From contig CAKZVC010000009.1 in assembly GCA_937922235.1 (NCBI GenBank), positions 99,096 through 147,898 on the forward strand: a stretch of 48,803 bases of DNA, read 5' to 3'. This DNA is from an uncultured Acidimicrobiales bacterium. Lineage in GTDB: Bacteria > Actinomycetota > Acidimicrobiia > Acidimicrobiales > SHLQ01. The position numbers were made by a program, and so were the translations under genes. Within the stretch, counting starts at the first letter, position 1. Each line of letters begins with the position of its first letter. The notes below the pieces were generated by a model that was not told the DNA's origin, made no database searches, and worked only from the letters and a program-made list of their open reading frames with translations. Below are positions 15,721-27,108 of the stretch, piece after piece.

Positions 15721-16932
15721 GTGGCTCTCGTTGTTCAAAAGTTTGGTGGCACCTCAGTAGCTGATGCGGAACGCATCCGTGAGGTAGCCGATCACGTCCG
15801 CCGTTGCCGTCGTCGTGGCGACCAAGTGGTTCTCGTCGTGTCCGCAATGGGCAAAGAAACCGACGTGCTGTTGCGTCTCGCCGACGAAGTGTCGAAGACC
15901 CAACCCGGTCGTGAAATGGATCTCCTTATCACTGCGGGCGAACGCAAGGCGTGCGCACTCGTGGCCATGGCACTTAACGATCACGACGTGCCATCCGCGT
16001 CGTTCACCGGTAGCCAAGCTGGCTTTCTGACCGACACCAACCATCGCAACGCCAAGATCCTTGAGATCAACCCCTACCGCATTCGTGAGGCCATCGACCA
16101 GGGCATGGTGCCAATCGTCGCTGGCTCGCAGGGTGTCTCGTCCGACAAAGACGTCACGTTCCTTGGACGAGGTGGATCGGACACCACTGCTGTAGCGCTG
16201 GCCCACGCGCTCGATGCTGATGCATGTGAGCTCTACACCGACGTCTCGGGTGTCTTCACGACCGATCCTCGTGTCGTGTCCGATGCCCGCAAGATGCCGA
16301 CGATCAGCTTCGACGAGCTGCTCGAAATGACCGCTGTTGGATGTCCGAAGCCCGTGATGCGCTCGGTCGAAGTAGCCCAACGATTCCGCGTGCCGCTGCA
16401 CGTACGATCCGCATTCACCTGGGAGCCAGGCACCTGGGTGGTCGAGGAGGACCCCGAAATGGAAGAAGCAATTGTCAAGGCCGTCGTGCCCGACACCTCC
16501 GAGGCGAAGGTCACCGTGTGCGGTGTTCCCGATCGGCCAGGTATCGCAGCGGGCATGTTCCGGTCGTTGGCCGAAGCTGGCGTGAACGTCGACATGATCG
16601 TGCAGAACATCTCCGAAGCGGGTGTCACCGACATCAGCTTCACGTGCCCGCACGATGAGGCTGAGCAAGCGTCATCGATCTGCGAGGCAAGCCTTCCCGG
16701 CGACGACTGCAAGGTAATGACCGACTCCAACATCGGTCGCGTGTCGGTGGTTGGCGCAGGAATGAAGAGCAACCCCGGCGTCGCTGCCACCATGTTCGAG
16801 ACGTTGGCTAACAACGACATCAACATCGAGATGATCTCGACCTCGGCCATTCGCATCAGCTGCGTGGTTCGTGCCGACGACGTCGACAACGCCACCCAGG
16901 CGCTGCACGACGCCTTCGAGCTCGGGGGCTAA
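15721..16932 (+). CDS. lysC: Aspartate kinase (alpha subunit)
   Basis: The 403-residue protein phosphorylates aspartate in the first step of lysine, threonine, methionine and diaminopimelate synthesis. Residues 7-13 are KFGGTSV, the nucleotide-binding signature. The catalytic domain continues with GERKACALVAMAL, FLGRGGSDTTAVALAHAL and YTDVSGVFTTDPR. Two ACT domains (about 270-400), beginning with KVTVCGVPDRPGIAAGMF and ISVVGAGMKSNPGVAA-type segments, give feedback control. The start is GTG 15721; TACCGT lies 8 nt upstream. The gene is divergent from aat. The asd gene for the next step is 7 kb away, not adjacent as often in actinobacteria. Confidence 0.96.
   Translation: MALVVQKFGGTSVADAERIREVADHVRRCRRRGDQVVLVVSAMGKETDVLLRLADEVSKTQPGREMDLLITAGERKACALVAMALNDHDVPSASFTGSQAGFLTDTNHRNAKILEINPYRIREAIDQGMVPIVAGSQGVSSDKDVTFLGRGGSDTTAVALAHALDADACELYTDVSGVFTTDPRVVSDARKMPTISFDELLEMTAVGCPKPVMRSVEVAQRFRVPLHVRSAFTWEPGTWVVEEDPEMEEAIVKAVVPDTSEAKVTVCGVPDRPGIAAGMFRSLAEAGVNVDMIVQNISEAGVTDISFTCPHDEAEQASSICEASLPGDDCKVMTDSNIGRVSVVGAGMKSNPGVAATMFETLANNDINIEMISTSAIRISCVVRADDVDNATQALHDAFELGG
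16459..16932 (+). CDS. lysC: Aspartate kinase beta subunit (internal in-frame start)
   Basis: ATG 16459 is in frame within lysC (codon 247) and is preceded at 8 nt by GAGGAGG, a strong ribosome-binding site (16444-16450). The product would be 157 residues starting MEEAIVKAVVPDTSEAKVTV, containing only the ACT domains. In corynebacteria and bacilli the alpha2-beta2 aspartokinase has such a beta subunit starting at the equivalent Met-Glu-Glu-Ala. That it is made here is inferred from the site. Confidence 0.65.
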   Translation: MEEAIVKAVVPDTSEAKVTVCGVPDRPGIAAGMFRSLAEAGVNVDMIVQNISEAGVTDISFTCPHDEAEQASSICEASLPGDDCKVMTDSNIGRVSVVGAGMKSNPGVAATMFETLANNDINIEMISTSAIRISCVVRADDVDNATQALHDAFELGG

Positions 16933-16936
16933 TGGG

Positions 16937-17833
16937 TCAACGCAGGCGGCGGTCCTGGTCGAGAATGCTCTGCGCCTTCGGGTTGAGCTTGCGAGACGCC
17001 GTCTTCTTCTCTGACCGCTTGGTCAGAGCATCGCCGACGAACACGATTGCGCCAATGACCACGGCCATGATCACCGGCAGAACAATGAACGACGGACCGC
17101 CAATCGATGCGAGCACCACGCACAGCAGGACGATAATCGCGGCCAACAGCACGATCCGTCCGCTGCTGACATCGCGCAGTCCGTCGAGCGCATAGTCCGA
17201 GGTCGGATCCGCGATTGCGGCCTGCACGTACACGTCGCCAGCCTCATGGGTCCGACCTTCTTTGGCCAACACATCAGCAAGCAACGTCATGGCGCTGACG
17301 TTGGTCGGGTCGATGCTGAGGGCGTGGCGCGCTGCGACTTCGGCACCGCTGTGCTGCTTCTCGGCTAGATGCACCCGACCGCTCGCGACGTGCATCGATG
17401 GATGATGTGGATGGGCTTGCACGCCTCCGTCGGCAACCGCTCGTGCTTCAACGAGAAGCTCACGACCGCGCTGCTTAGCTGCCTTTGGATGTCCGAGCAG
17501 CACGGCGACCGACACGCGTATGACAAAGGAGTTGTCGGGTTCGAGCGACCGAGCCGAACGCAAGGTCTCGACCGCTTGGTCTGGGTCGCCGCTGAAGAGC
17601 TGCATGTATCCCAGCTCGGCGACGAGCTCTGCTGCGTGAGGGTCGAGCGCGACAGCCTTCTCCGAGAATGACAGCGCCTGCAACGGATCGTTCAAGCCAC
17701 GAAACGCTCGGGCAAGCGCGCTGTGCAGATACGCATCTTCGGGTTCGTCCGCGAGGCCCTCCAAGGCAGCTTGCCTCGCCTCGCGAAACCGACCGACATC
17801 AAGCAGCTGGTTACATCGGGTGTAGGCGTCCAC
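16937..17833 (-). CDS. TPR-repeat protein with C-terminal membrane helices
   Basis: The protein has about 298 residues. Residues 1-220 contain four or five tetratricopeptide-like helix pairs, e.g. AYLHSALARAFRGLNDPLQALSF, AAELVAELGYMQLFSGDPDQAVE and SAMTLLADVLAKEGRTHEAG. Residues about 235-275 hold two hydrophobic helices (IVLLAAIIVLLCVVLASI and FIVLPVIMAVVIGAIVFV), and the tail is basic. It is therefore a cytoplasmic TPR scaffold anchored at the membrane. Start uncertain: GTG 17833 has TAGCGT ending 7 nt upstream, and GTG 17842 is the alternative. It is convergent with lysC and divergent from the phosphatase-like gene. Confidence 0.7.
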   Translation of the reverse strand: MDAYTRCNQLLDVGRFREARQAALEGLADEPEDAYLHSALARAFRGLNDPLQALSFSEKAVALDPHAAELVAELGYMQLFSGDPDQAVETLRSARSLEPDNSFVIRVSVAVLLGHPKAAKQRGRELLVEARAVADGGVQAHPHHPSMHVASGRVHLAEKQHSGAEVAARHALSIDPTNVSAMTLLADVLAKEGRTHEAGDVYVQAAIADPTSDYALDGLRDVSSGRIVLLAAIIVLLCVVLASIGGPSFIVLPVIMAVVIGAIVFVGDALTKRSEKKTASRKLNPKAQSILDQDRRLR

Positions 17834-17869
17834 GGTCGTCACGCTAGGTCGTCGGTATCGTGCAGTCAC

Positions 17870-18619
17870 GTGTCCGGCCTCACTCCTTCTTCTGATTCCA
17901 CACTTCCCGAGCTCCGCGTTGTCACGTGGAACATCGAACACGGCCAGCTCGTCGATGCAGCCGTCGAACAGCTCACGACCAATCCTCACCTGAGCAATGC
18001 CGACGTCGTGCTCCTGCAGGAGATGGACGATGAGGCCCCGGCCGAGATCGCTGACGCCTTGGGCATGACTCACAAGTACTTCGCTGGATGCACGCATTCG
18101 GGAACGGGCAAGCCCTTCGGCAACGCTGTGCTTGCTCGTGGCGTAATCACCGAGTGCGAGGTGGTTCCGCTGCCGCACCTCGCTCGGATAATGGGTCAAC
18201 GGCGGACCGCCGTCCGCGGCACGGTTCAGCTCGATCGCCTACCCGGTGACGTCGGCATCTGGAGCGTGCACGCGGAAGTGTCAACCTTGCCGCACCGGCG
18301 TCAAATGGCTCAGTACACCACTGTTGCAAACGCAGTCGCTGCGTCATCGAACACGCGCACCATCGTCGGCGGCGACTTCAACACGGCGTCGAGTCGGTCA
18401 GTACGTGCCTTGGTGGATGCAATGGCCTCGGCGGGAACGGAGCGTGTGAACCGCACGACAGGTCACACGTTCACGCGGTTCGGTCGAGGCTTCGAATTGG
18501 ACCACATCTTCACGAGGGAATTCGAATGTGTGGACGTCGGGGTCGTCCGCGGTCATCTCGCGAGCGATCACGATCCGGTGTGGGCAGTAGTTCGACCGCA
18601 TGAACCTATGACGCCTTGA
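17870..18619 (+). CDS. Endonuclease/exonuclease/phosphatase (EEP) family hydrolase
   Basis: The 249-residue protein has the EEP metal-binding motifs: VVTWNIEHG (Asn), VLLQEMD (Glu), WSVHAEVSTLPHRRQM, VGGDFNTA (Asp, Asn) and the terminal LASDHDPVWA (Asp-His pair). The order and spacing match Mg-dependent phosphodiesterases that cut DNA, phosphoinositides or sphingomyelin. No signal peptide is present, so it should act in the cytosol. GTG 17870 is the first start that gives a normal EEP N-terminus. It shares a 36-base intergenic region with the TPR gene and overlaps the HD-GYP gene by 14 bases at the 3' end. Confidence 0.85.
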   Translation: MSGLTPSSDSTLPELRVVTWNIEHGQLVDAAVEQLTTNPHLSNADVVLLQEMDDEAPAEIADALGMTHKYFAGCTHSGTGKPFGNAVLARGVITECEVVPLPHLARIMGQRRTAVRGTVQLDRLPGDVGIWSVHAEVSTLPHRRQMAQYTTVANAVAASSNTRTIVGGDFNTASSRSVRALVDAMASAGTERVNRTTGHTFTRFGRGFELDHIFTREFECVDVGVVRGHLASDHDPVWAVVRPHEPMTP

Positions 18620-20072
18620 CCCGAGGAATGCAGTCGCAGCCGATTCGACCAACAACGTCGAGTCGCTCGGGCATCTCCTTCGGCGGGTTGTTGCGTACGG
18701 TTCGCACGACGGTTTCGACAACGCGGCGATCCCACTGAGAACCCGCATGTCGTTCAAGAACTTCGATCGCTGCCTCGCGATCGATATCGGGACGGTATTG
18801 ACGCGTGTTTGACAGGGCGTCGAAGGCGTCGCAGACAGACACGATGCGGGCGTTCAGCGGGACCTGTGGGCCCCGAAGACCGTTCGGGTATCCCGAGCCG
18901 TCGATGTGCTCATGATGTGCTTGGATTGCCGGGGCGATCGACTTGAGTGCCGTCGAACTTGCGACGATTTCCGCGCCGTACTGGGCGTGACGCTTCACGA
19001 TTGCGTACTCGCGTTCGTCGAGCTCGCCAGGCTTGTTCAGGATCACGTCGGGGATCAATATCTTGCCGATGTCGTGCAGGAGTGCGGTAAGACCGAGGTC
19101 GCGCAGATCGAGGCCCGTGAGTCCCAGCTTGGGTCCAACTATCAGCGCTAGTTCGGTCGTTCGGATGATGTGATCGCCGGTGATGGGGTCTTTCTCTTCG
19201 AGACCGGAGACGAAGGTATGCACCGATGGCTCCATGCCAACCTCGAGGGCACATCGAGCGTCGATCTCGATGATGTCGGCGATGAGCGGACGCACGTGAT
19301 CGGTTCGCCGATAGACGCTCAGCGCGCCGATCGTTGCGGCGATGGTGCCGAACATGAGGAGGAAGTGCGAGACCCAGAACGACAACGAGTAGGCGCCGCC
19401 GTCAAGCCACGCCAACATCGACGCACCGGCCAAGCCGTACCCGAACGCCACGATGAGCGGCTCGGTCGAACGGGCGATGAGTGAGAGTTGGTAGTGACGG
19501 TAGGAGTAGACGGCACAACCGAACACGCTGACGATGCTCACAACGTTCGTTGTCATCGAACCAACAACAGGCGTTGGGATGAGTCGCGGGAAGATCAGGA
19601 CCATGGCTGACAACGCCACGATCGAGTACTGCAACGTCGACACCCATTGACGCCACTCCGTGTCAACGGAACGTCCGGCCGACGTTCGAGAGAGAACCGC
19701 TGGCACGCCGACGACAAGCGCAGCTGGCACGGCCCAGAACGACGTCGCCGAGCTTGTTTCGTTCTCGCTGAACAGGACCCCCGGCGTAGTTATCGCATGC
19801 GCAAGCAAGAGGACCGAGATGGTGAAGAAGAAGAGTCCGAGGTAGCCGAGTTCGGCCTCGTTCGTTCGTTTTGCGCGGCTGATCAACATTCCAGAGCTGA
19901 CTGCGGCGAGCGCCATGGTGGCGAGCACAACGATGAAGAGCGTGATTGGAGCGCCGATGGTTTTCGAGCTCATCCCTGGTGAAAGCTGCAGGAGAATGGG
20001 GAAAACGAGAGCAGTGAGCCAAAGGATTCGAATGGGCGCAGAACGCGCAGAATCGTGAGAATTCACCGTCAT
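18606..20072 (-). CDS. Membrane HD-GYP domain cyclic-di-GMP phosphodiesterase
   Basis: The 488-residue protein has an N-terminal membrane region with eight or so helices (residues about 12-255) and a C-terminal HD-GYP domain (about 275-460). The HD pair is in ALLHDIGK (His333, Asp334), the second metal site is HHEHIDGSGYPNGL (from about 386), and VCDAFDAL gives a third ligand. GYP appears as SGYPNG, the active form. The enzyme should degrade cyclic di-GMP to GMP. ATG 20072 is used because the longer frame extends into the divergent Thr-rich gene. With the GGDEF-EAL and degenerate GGDEF genes nearby it makes three cyclic-di-GMP-type proteins in 13 kb. Confidence 0.88.
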   Translation of the reverse strand: MTVNSHDSARSAPIRILWLTALVFPILLQLSPGMSSKTIGAPITLFIVVLATMALAAVSSGMLISRAKRTNEAELGYLGLFFFTISVLLLAHAITTPGVLFSENETSSATSFWAVPAALVVGVPAVLSRTSAGRSVDTEWRQWVSTLQYSIVALSAMVLIFPRLIPTPVVGSMTTNVVSIVSVFGCAVYSYRHYQLSLIARSTEPLIVAFGYGLAGASMLAWLDGGAYSLSFWVSHFLLMFGTIAATIGALSVYRRTDHVRPLIADIIEIDARCALEVGMEPSVHTFVSGLEEKDPITGDHIIRTTELALIVGPKLGLTGLDLRDLGLTALLHDIGKILIPDVILNKPGELDEREYAIVKRHAQYGAEIVASSTALKSIAPAIQAHHEHIDGSGYPNGLRGPQVPLNARIVSVCDAFDALSNTRQYRPDIDREAAIEVLERHAGSQWDRRVVETVVRTVRNNPPKEMPERLDVVGRIGCDCIPRVKAS

Positions 20073-20199
20073 TACGCTCAATCGGCTACAAAATGCCGCG
20101 AATAAGCCGAAAAAACACTCATCGGGTGGCGGAACGCGTGGAAATTTCGGACATTCTGTGGCATCAATAGATATCTCGGGCGAAAGAGTGGAGTTGCGG

Positions 20200-21627
20200 G
20201 TGGACAGTCGTCGCCCATTCGACATTAAGCCGACCGTGTTTATTGCAATCTTCTCGCTCGTGCTTGTGGGCATGTTGATCGCATTGCATGGCCGGTCTAC
20301 AGATGCGGTGGAGACCGCAGCTGCGCGCGCGCTCGAAGAAGGCGCGGCCCGCGTAAACGCGCGCCAGGTCGGAGTCCAACTGTCCGGACGTCAGGTCGTT
20401 TCGCCGGACGTGTCTCCGGACGCGGTTGCGCTTGCAGACCCGGCATCTGCGCCTGCAGCCGATCCCGTCGACATCATCGTGGCCGGCGAGGTTCTCGACC
20501 TCGAACAAGTCTCCGAAGTTGACGCGACCGTCGAGGCTGCTGATGAGCCTGTCGATCCGGTCGACGAAGACGTGATCGAGGTTGCGGCTCCTCCAACGAC
20601 AGTCACCGCTACGACAACAACCGCGGTAGCCCCGAAGCCGGCAACTACTACGTCGACGACAACCACCACGGTGAAGCCCACCACCACCACTCGAGCTCGG
20701 CCCACGACCACCACGGTGAGACCGACAACTACAACACGTCCACGGCCCACGACGACGACCACCCGGCCGCGGCCAACCACGACGACCACAACCACAACCA
20801 CCACGACGACGACCGCTCCACCACCACCGCCGGTGAACGGACGCTGGACGGTGGCTCAGGTCATCGATGGCACGATCGGTGCAGGCGATGGAAGTAACCC
20901 GAACGAAGAATCGCCGATGGGTCGCCACGACGCACCGCTCTACCTTCCGCAAGGGTGGAACTGGGCGCAGGGTCCAACCCGCAATGCTGGGCAGTGGGGC
21001 AACCTCGGGTCGAATCAGTTCGCTGAGTTCCGTTGCGCAGTGATCCCCGAGAACGGACACAACCCGCCCGTGCCGTTCCGAGTGAACATCCGATCGGGCG
21101 CGTACTACCAGTTCGTCAACGGCAACTGGAACAAAGCCTTCGATGTAGCGCTGACATCAACGGCCAACGGCGGCTATCTCGGACGTGCCGGTCAGCTCAA
21201 CACCGACCCGTTCAGTAGCGGTGGCCCCGGACGAATCACGTGGCGTCGTGAAGCTGATGGAAGCTACTCGGCTCCGTGGAACTCCAGTGCGCTGATGATG
21301 CATTTCTGGGCTGGCAAGCGACAGTCACCAGCATCGGGTCAGACCGCCGAGTTCCTCACCTCGGAGATGCGCCTGCAGCAGCCGGATGGTCAGAACGTCG
21401 ACCTGTCGCGAGTCAAGGTTCTGTTCCAGTGCGGCATCGACTATTACAACTCAACTGGCGGTCAGGGAACGAAGGTTCCTGGTCCGGGCATCGCGAAGTA
21501 CCACCGACTCACGACGTCGTGGCGCGCGGGACTCTGGGTCACTCTGCCAGGTAACGCTCCGGCTGCATCGGGTGCTGACTTCCGGCGGTGGCTCGAGGCG
21601 AACCTCCCGCCAGACGTCAAACCGTAA
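20200..21627 (+). CDS. Membrane-anchored protein with Thr-rich stalk and unknown C-terminal domain
   Basis: The protein has about 475 residues. A single helix (PTVFIAIFSLVLVGMLIALHG, in parts, near residues 11-31) anchors it. Residues about 50-130 are acidic and Ala/Val-rich, about 130-210 are a Thr/Pro/Arg stalk, and residues about 215-475 are a globular domain with GRWTVAQVIDGTIGAGDGS, YLPQGWNWAQGP and FQCGIDYYNSTGGQGTKVPGPG. I do not recognise this domain; its Trp, Gly and Asn content suggests a beta-rich extracellular fold. GTG 20200 is used (GGAG 6 nt upstream); GTG 20158 would add 14 residues. It is divergent from the HD-GYP gene. Confidence 0.62.
   Translation: MDSRRPFDIKPTVFIAIFSLVLVGMLIALHGRSTDAVETAAARALEEGAARVNARQVGVQLSGRQVVSPDVSPDAVALADPASAPAADPVDIIVAGEVLDLEQVSEVDATVEAADEPVDPVDEDVIEVAAPPTTVTATTTTAVAPKPATTTSTTTTTVKPTTTTRARPTTTTVRPTTTTRPRPTTTTTRPRPTTTTTTTTTTTTTAPPPPPVNGRWTVAQVIDGTIGAGDGSNPNEESPMGRHDAPLYLPQGWNWAQGPTRNAGQWGNLGSNQFAEFRCAVIPENGHNPPVPFRVNIRSGAYYQFVNGNWNKAFDVALTSTANGGYLGRAGQLNTDPFSSGGPGRITWRREADGSYSAPWNSSALMMHFWAGKRQSPASGQTAEFLTSEMRLQQPDGQNVDLSRVKVLFQCGIDYYNSTGGQGTKVPGPGIAKYHRLTTSWRAGLWVTLPGNAPAASGADFRRWLEANLPPDVKP
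20590..20832 (+). repeat. Thr/Pro-rich stalk coding repeat
   Basis: ACN and CCN codons dominate, with units such as CCCACCACCACCACT and interspersed CGN (Arg). It codes for the stalk of the membrane-anchored protein. The complementary strand gives Val/Gly-rich open frames that are not genes. Confidence 0.85.
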
Positions 21628-21631
21628 GGCG

Positions 21632-22390
21632 TTACGCCCAGTCGAAGAAGTGGAAGACCAGTGCTTCGAGCGACACTGCGAACAAGGTCCACGGTGCGTC
21701 GCTGCCTGCCCGGATGATTCCGGTCTGACGGTACGACGATGCCAATCGCATGGCCAGGCCTTCGTTGATCGAATACGCGGCGGCCGAGAATTGGTCCATC
21801 TCAAACTCGGCTCGAAGCTTGAGGCCGAGCGCCGACGAGATCTCCGCATAGAAGTCGGAGTACTCACGAATGAGATAGTCCTCACCCTTGGTCAGTGCGT
21901 CGAGGACAGCTGGGTCGGCGTCGGGACGCGTGATCGCGGCCGATCGGAGCGCGCTGTAGAGCTTCCAATTGGCACTCTCGGCGAGCGCTTGGTGGTTGAA
22001 CTCGCCGACATCTCTGATCAGCCCGATGATCGCGTCTTTCCGAATATCGAGGTTGTCGCTTCGAAGCGCCTCGCGCTGCACATCGAGCTGACGGGTCGTG
22101 TACTCACGGGTGGCCGGAAGGCCGGCGACGGCTGGGATCGCAAGGAGCTCAAGCACGGTGGCTCGACGGAACGCGTCCTGCGGGGTCTCGTCTCCCTCGC
22201 GCCAGATCTTGTACGACATGCCGCGCGGCACGTCCGCGTCGATAATCGCACCGTCGAGGGTGACGGCATCAAGACCGGACTCGACACCGCTGATGCGCAG
22301 TGTCGCTATCGCAGCGTCGATGAGACGCTGCCGTACTTCGGTCGGCGGATACTTAGGGGGGCGACCTCGAGGTCGCTTCTCACTTGCCAC
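21632..22390 (-). CDS. TetR/AcrR-like regulator with AT-hook-like N-terminus
   Basis: The protein has about 252 residues. It begins VASEKRPRGRPPKYPP, with the RGRPPK core of an AT-hook, then a helix VRQRLIDAAIATLRISGV and a HTH-like segment that is weaker than normal TetR (VTLDGAIIDADVPRGMSYKIW). The rest is helical. Regulators with a GRPxK tail before the TetR helix are common in actinobacteria. The start is GTG 22390; a longer frame reaches 22468. It is divergent from the acyltransferase gene, which it may control. A palindrome lies between them at 22533. Confidence 0.62.
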   Translation of the reverse strand: MASEKRPRGRPPKYPPTEVRQRLIDAAIATLRISGVESGLDAVTLDGAIIDADVPRGMSYKIWREGDETPQDAFRRATVLELLAIPAVAGLPATREYTTRQLDVQREALRSDNLDIRKDAIIGLIRDVGEFNHQALAESANWKLYSALRSAAITRPDADPAVLDALTKGEDYLIREYSDFYAEISSALGLKLRAEFEMDQFSAAAYSINEGLAMRLASSYRQTGIIRAGSDAPWTLFAVSLEALVFHFFDWA

Positions 22391-22532
22391 GGCTAGTTGC
22401 TTTCTTGCTGCAGGGGTTCCGCCGCCGCAAGACGATTCTGCCACTCCCCGCGAAAGTGCGTGTACCAATTCTGACTCATACGGAGCTTCTGGTACCTCCG
22501 TTTACATTCCCGAAACAAACATAAAGGAAATC

Positions 22533-22546
22533 GGAACGATTGTTCC
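22533..22546. promoter_or_regulatory. Palindrome GGAAC-N4-GTTCC, candidate operator
   Basis: GGAACGATTGTTCC has perfect 5-base arms around GATT, in an AT-richer patch (22495-22560). It is 142 bases from the TetR-like start and 81 from the acyltransferase GTG. Binding by the adjacent regulator is inferred. Confidence 0.4.
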
Positions 22547-22615
22547 CGATCATTGTGGGTCGACTATGCAGACGCTGTGTCGATTGCTTTGCCCGCCCGG
22601 CGGGACGAGCTGCGG

Positions 22616-22621
22616 TAAGTT
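22616..22621 (+). promoter_or_regulatory. -10 box TAAGTT of the acyltransferase gene
   Basis: TAAGTT is followed by 6 nt and GTG 22628, the spacing for a leaderless transcript, which also supports the GTG start. Confidence 0.45.
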
Positions 22622-22627
22622 GCCGAG

Positions 22628-23899
22628 GTGATTCGTGCCCTCTGCAGGTTGCTACTGCATCTCTTCTTTTCCACGGTGCGAGTGCACAATCCGGAACGGA
22701 TCCCCAAAAGTGGTGCCGTGCTGATCGTGGCGAACCATCACTCGGGGTTAGTCGATCCCGCTGTGCTGATCTCGGTGTTGCCCCGCACCCCACGATTTCT
22801 GGCCAAGGCCGTGCTGTGGAACCCGAAGTACTTGCCGCTTCGCCCATTGCTCTCCATGGCTCGGGCGATTCCCGTCCACCGCCAAAAAGATGGTGGCGGA
22901 GACAACAGCTCGATGTTCGCCGCGAGCCACGTCGCCCTTGTTGCTGGCGATGCGATTGCATTGTTCGGCGAGGGGGTTTCTCACGACATGCCTGGTCTCC
23001 TCGACTTGCGCACTGGAGCGGCTCGAATTGCGCTTGGTGTGGACGGCCCAGTTGCGGTGCAACCCGTCGGACTGATCTATGACGATCGTGCCCGCTACCG
23101 CTCGCAGGTCTCGGTGTACGTGGGCGAGCCGATTCACCTCGTTGGACGCGAGGGCGGCGACGAAGACCGAGATGCGGTCGTTGAGCTCACCGCCCAGATC
23201 CATGACCGCCTCGAAGAGGTCGCTCCGTCATGGGACAACTGGCGTCAGCACGACGATGCGAAGATCGCCGCTCGGCTCACCGTTGCCGCACGCCCCGAAC
23301 TCGAGTACGCCGATGTGCTCACCAAACTCAACAACGCCGTCGACGACGCGGACCCTGAGGGGCGTCGCCTGGCGACGGCGATGTGCGATGCGGTGGAGCG
23401 CTTCGAAGACGAGGTAGACCGAATCGGAATCGACCTCGATGTCGTTGTCGATGAGCCCGTCGAACGACTCGAACAGGTCAATCGACGGTCGTTGCTCGAG
23501 TCGTTCATCTGGTGGCCGGTCGTCTGGGTTGGCCGATTGCTGAACTTGGTGCCGTTCTTTGCCATCCGGTTCGCAGCGCGGAAGCAAAAGCTCAACATTC
23601 GAGCGACGTTCAAAATTCTTGTCGGCGTCTTCGCCTATCCGCTGTGGTGGATTGCTCTTGGCGTGCTCGTGGGTTGGCTTGTCCATCCAGTTGTCGGTCT
23701 TGTCGTGGCGATAGGCGCGCCGGTGCTGGGCTATCTGTCGGCACGCGTCCACAACCGCATCCGCCACATTGCGAATCGCCTCTCCGTCGAGAGCTTCCGC
23801 GAGATCGACCCTGATGCGGGAAGCGCGGTCGTGGCGCACCGGTCGCTGGTCGTTGCCGCTACCGAGGCGATCGTTAACCGATCGGACCACCAGTTTTGA
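22628..23899 (+). CDS. PlsC-like 1-acyl-glycerol-3-phosphate acyltransferase with long C-terminal extension
   Basis: The 423-residue protein begins with a PlsC domain (1-225): NHHSGLVDPAVL (residues about 37-48) gives the HxxxxD catalytic motif, GEGVSHDMPGLLDLRTGAARIAL gives the substrate motif (FPEGTRS type), and VAVQPVGLIYDD the final strand. Such enzymes acylate lysophosphatidate at the inner membrane. The second half (226-423) has an acidic helical stretch and then two or three membrane helices (SFIWWPVVWVGRLLNLVPFF, PLWWIALGVLVGWLVHPVVGL), an extension seen in some bacterial acyltransferases of unknown specificity. Confidence 0.82.
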   Translation: MIRALCRLLLHLFFSTVRVHNPERIPKSGAVLIVANHHSGLVDPAVLISVLPRTPRFLAKAVLWNPKYLPLRPLLSMARAIPVHRQKDGGGDNSSMFAASHVALVAGDAIALFGEGVSHDMPGLLDLRTGAARIALGVDGPVAVQPVGLIYDDRARYRSQVSVYVGEPIHLVGREGGDEDRDAVVELTAQIHDRLEEVAPSWDNWRQHDDAKIAARLTVAARPELEYADVLTKLNNAVDDADPEGRRLATAMCDAVERFEDEVDRIGIDLDVVVDEPVERLEQVNRRSLLESFIWWPVVWVGRLLNLVPFFAIRFAARKQKLNIRATFKILVGVFAYPLWWIALGVLVGWLVHPVVGLVVAIGAPVLGYLSARVHNRIRHIANRLSVESFREIDPDAGSAVVAHRSLVVAATEAIVNRSDHQF

Positions 23900-26758
<2,859 letters not shown>

Positions 26759-26812
26759 CAGGTGCCTTGTCGGCGTGTGGGCGAGCAGATTGAGCTGACC
26801 TACGAACCCTCG

Positions 26813-26818
26813 TAGTCT
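26813..26818 (+). promoter_or_regulatory. -10 box TAGTCT of the MazG-like gene
   Basis: TAGTCT is followed by 6 nt (GAGCCG) and GTG 26825, which favours this GTG over the in-frame ATG 3 bases later. Confidence 0.45.
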
Positions 26819-26824
26819 GAGCCG

Positions 26825-27082
26825 GTGATGACTCTCGATGAAGTCCAGACGCTCATGGAAGACCTCTACGGCGAGGCCGACCGTGCCCGAGGGATGCCCG
26901 CCACAGTCGCGTGGTTGTGTGAGGAGTTGGGCGAGCTCGCACAGGCAGCACGCAAGGGCACCAAAGAACAGCAGCTTCACGAGCTCGGCGATGTGTTGGC
27001 GTGGCTCGCCTCGCTTGCAAACCAGCTCGATCTCACGCTTGACGATGCCATGGAGCGCTACCGCGAGAACCCTCCGGTCTAA
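26825..27082 (+). CDS. MazG-like nucleotide pyrophosphohydrolase
   Basis: The 85-residue single-domain protein has the MazG metal motif: WLCEELGELAQAARKG (EExxE, residues about 33-38) and, one helix later, HELGDVLAWL (ExxD, about 53-58). MazG enzymes hydrolyse NTPs or dNTPs to NMP and pyrophosphate, often for house-cleaning. This compact form is close to the iMazG/RS21-C6-like and phage MazG type. It is followed after 26 bases by an FKBP gene with its own -10 box. Confidence 0.83.
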   Translation: MMTLDEVQTLMEDLYGEADRARGMPATVAWLCEELGELAQAARKGTKEQQLHELGDVLAWLASLANQLDLTLDDAMERYRENPPV

Positions 27083-27095
27083 CCGGGAAGAGCGG

Positions 27096-27101
27096 TAGCC
27101 T
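27096..27101 (+). promoter_or_regulatory. -10 box TAGCCT of the FKBP gene
   Basis: TAGCCT is followed by 7 nt (TCGACGC) and ATG 27109, the leaderless spacing. Confidence 0.45.
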
Positions 27102-27108
27102 TCGACGC

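Noticed and set aside
17723..17869. Longer N-terminus for the EEP protein from ATG 17723
   Set aside because: It would run inside the TPR gene and add residues without EEP similarity.
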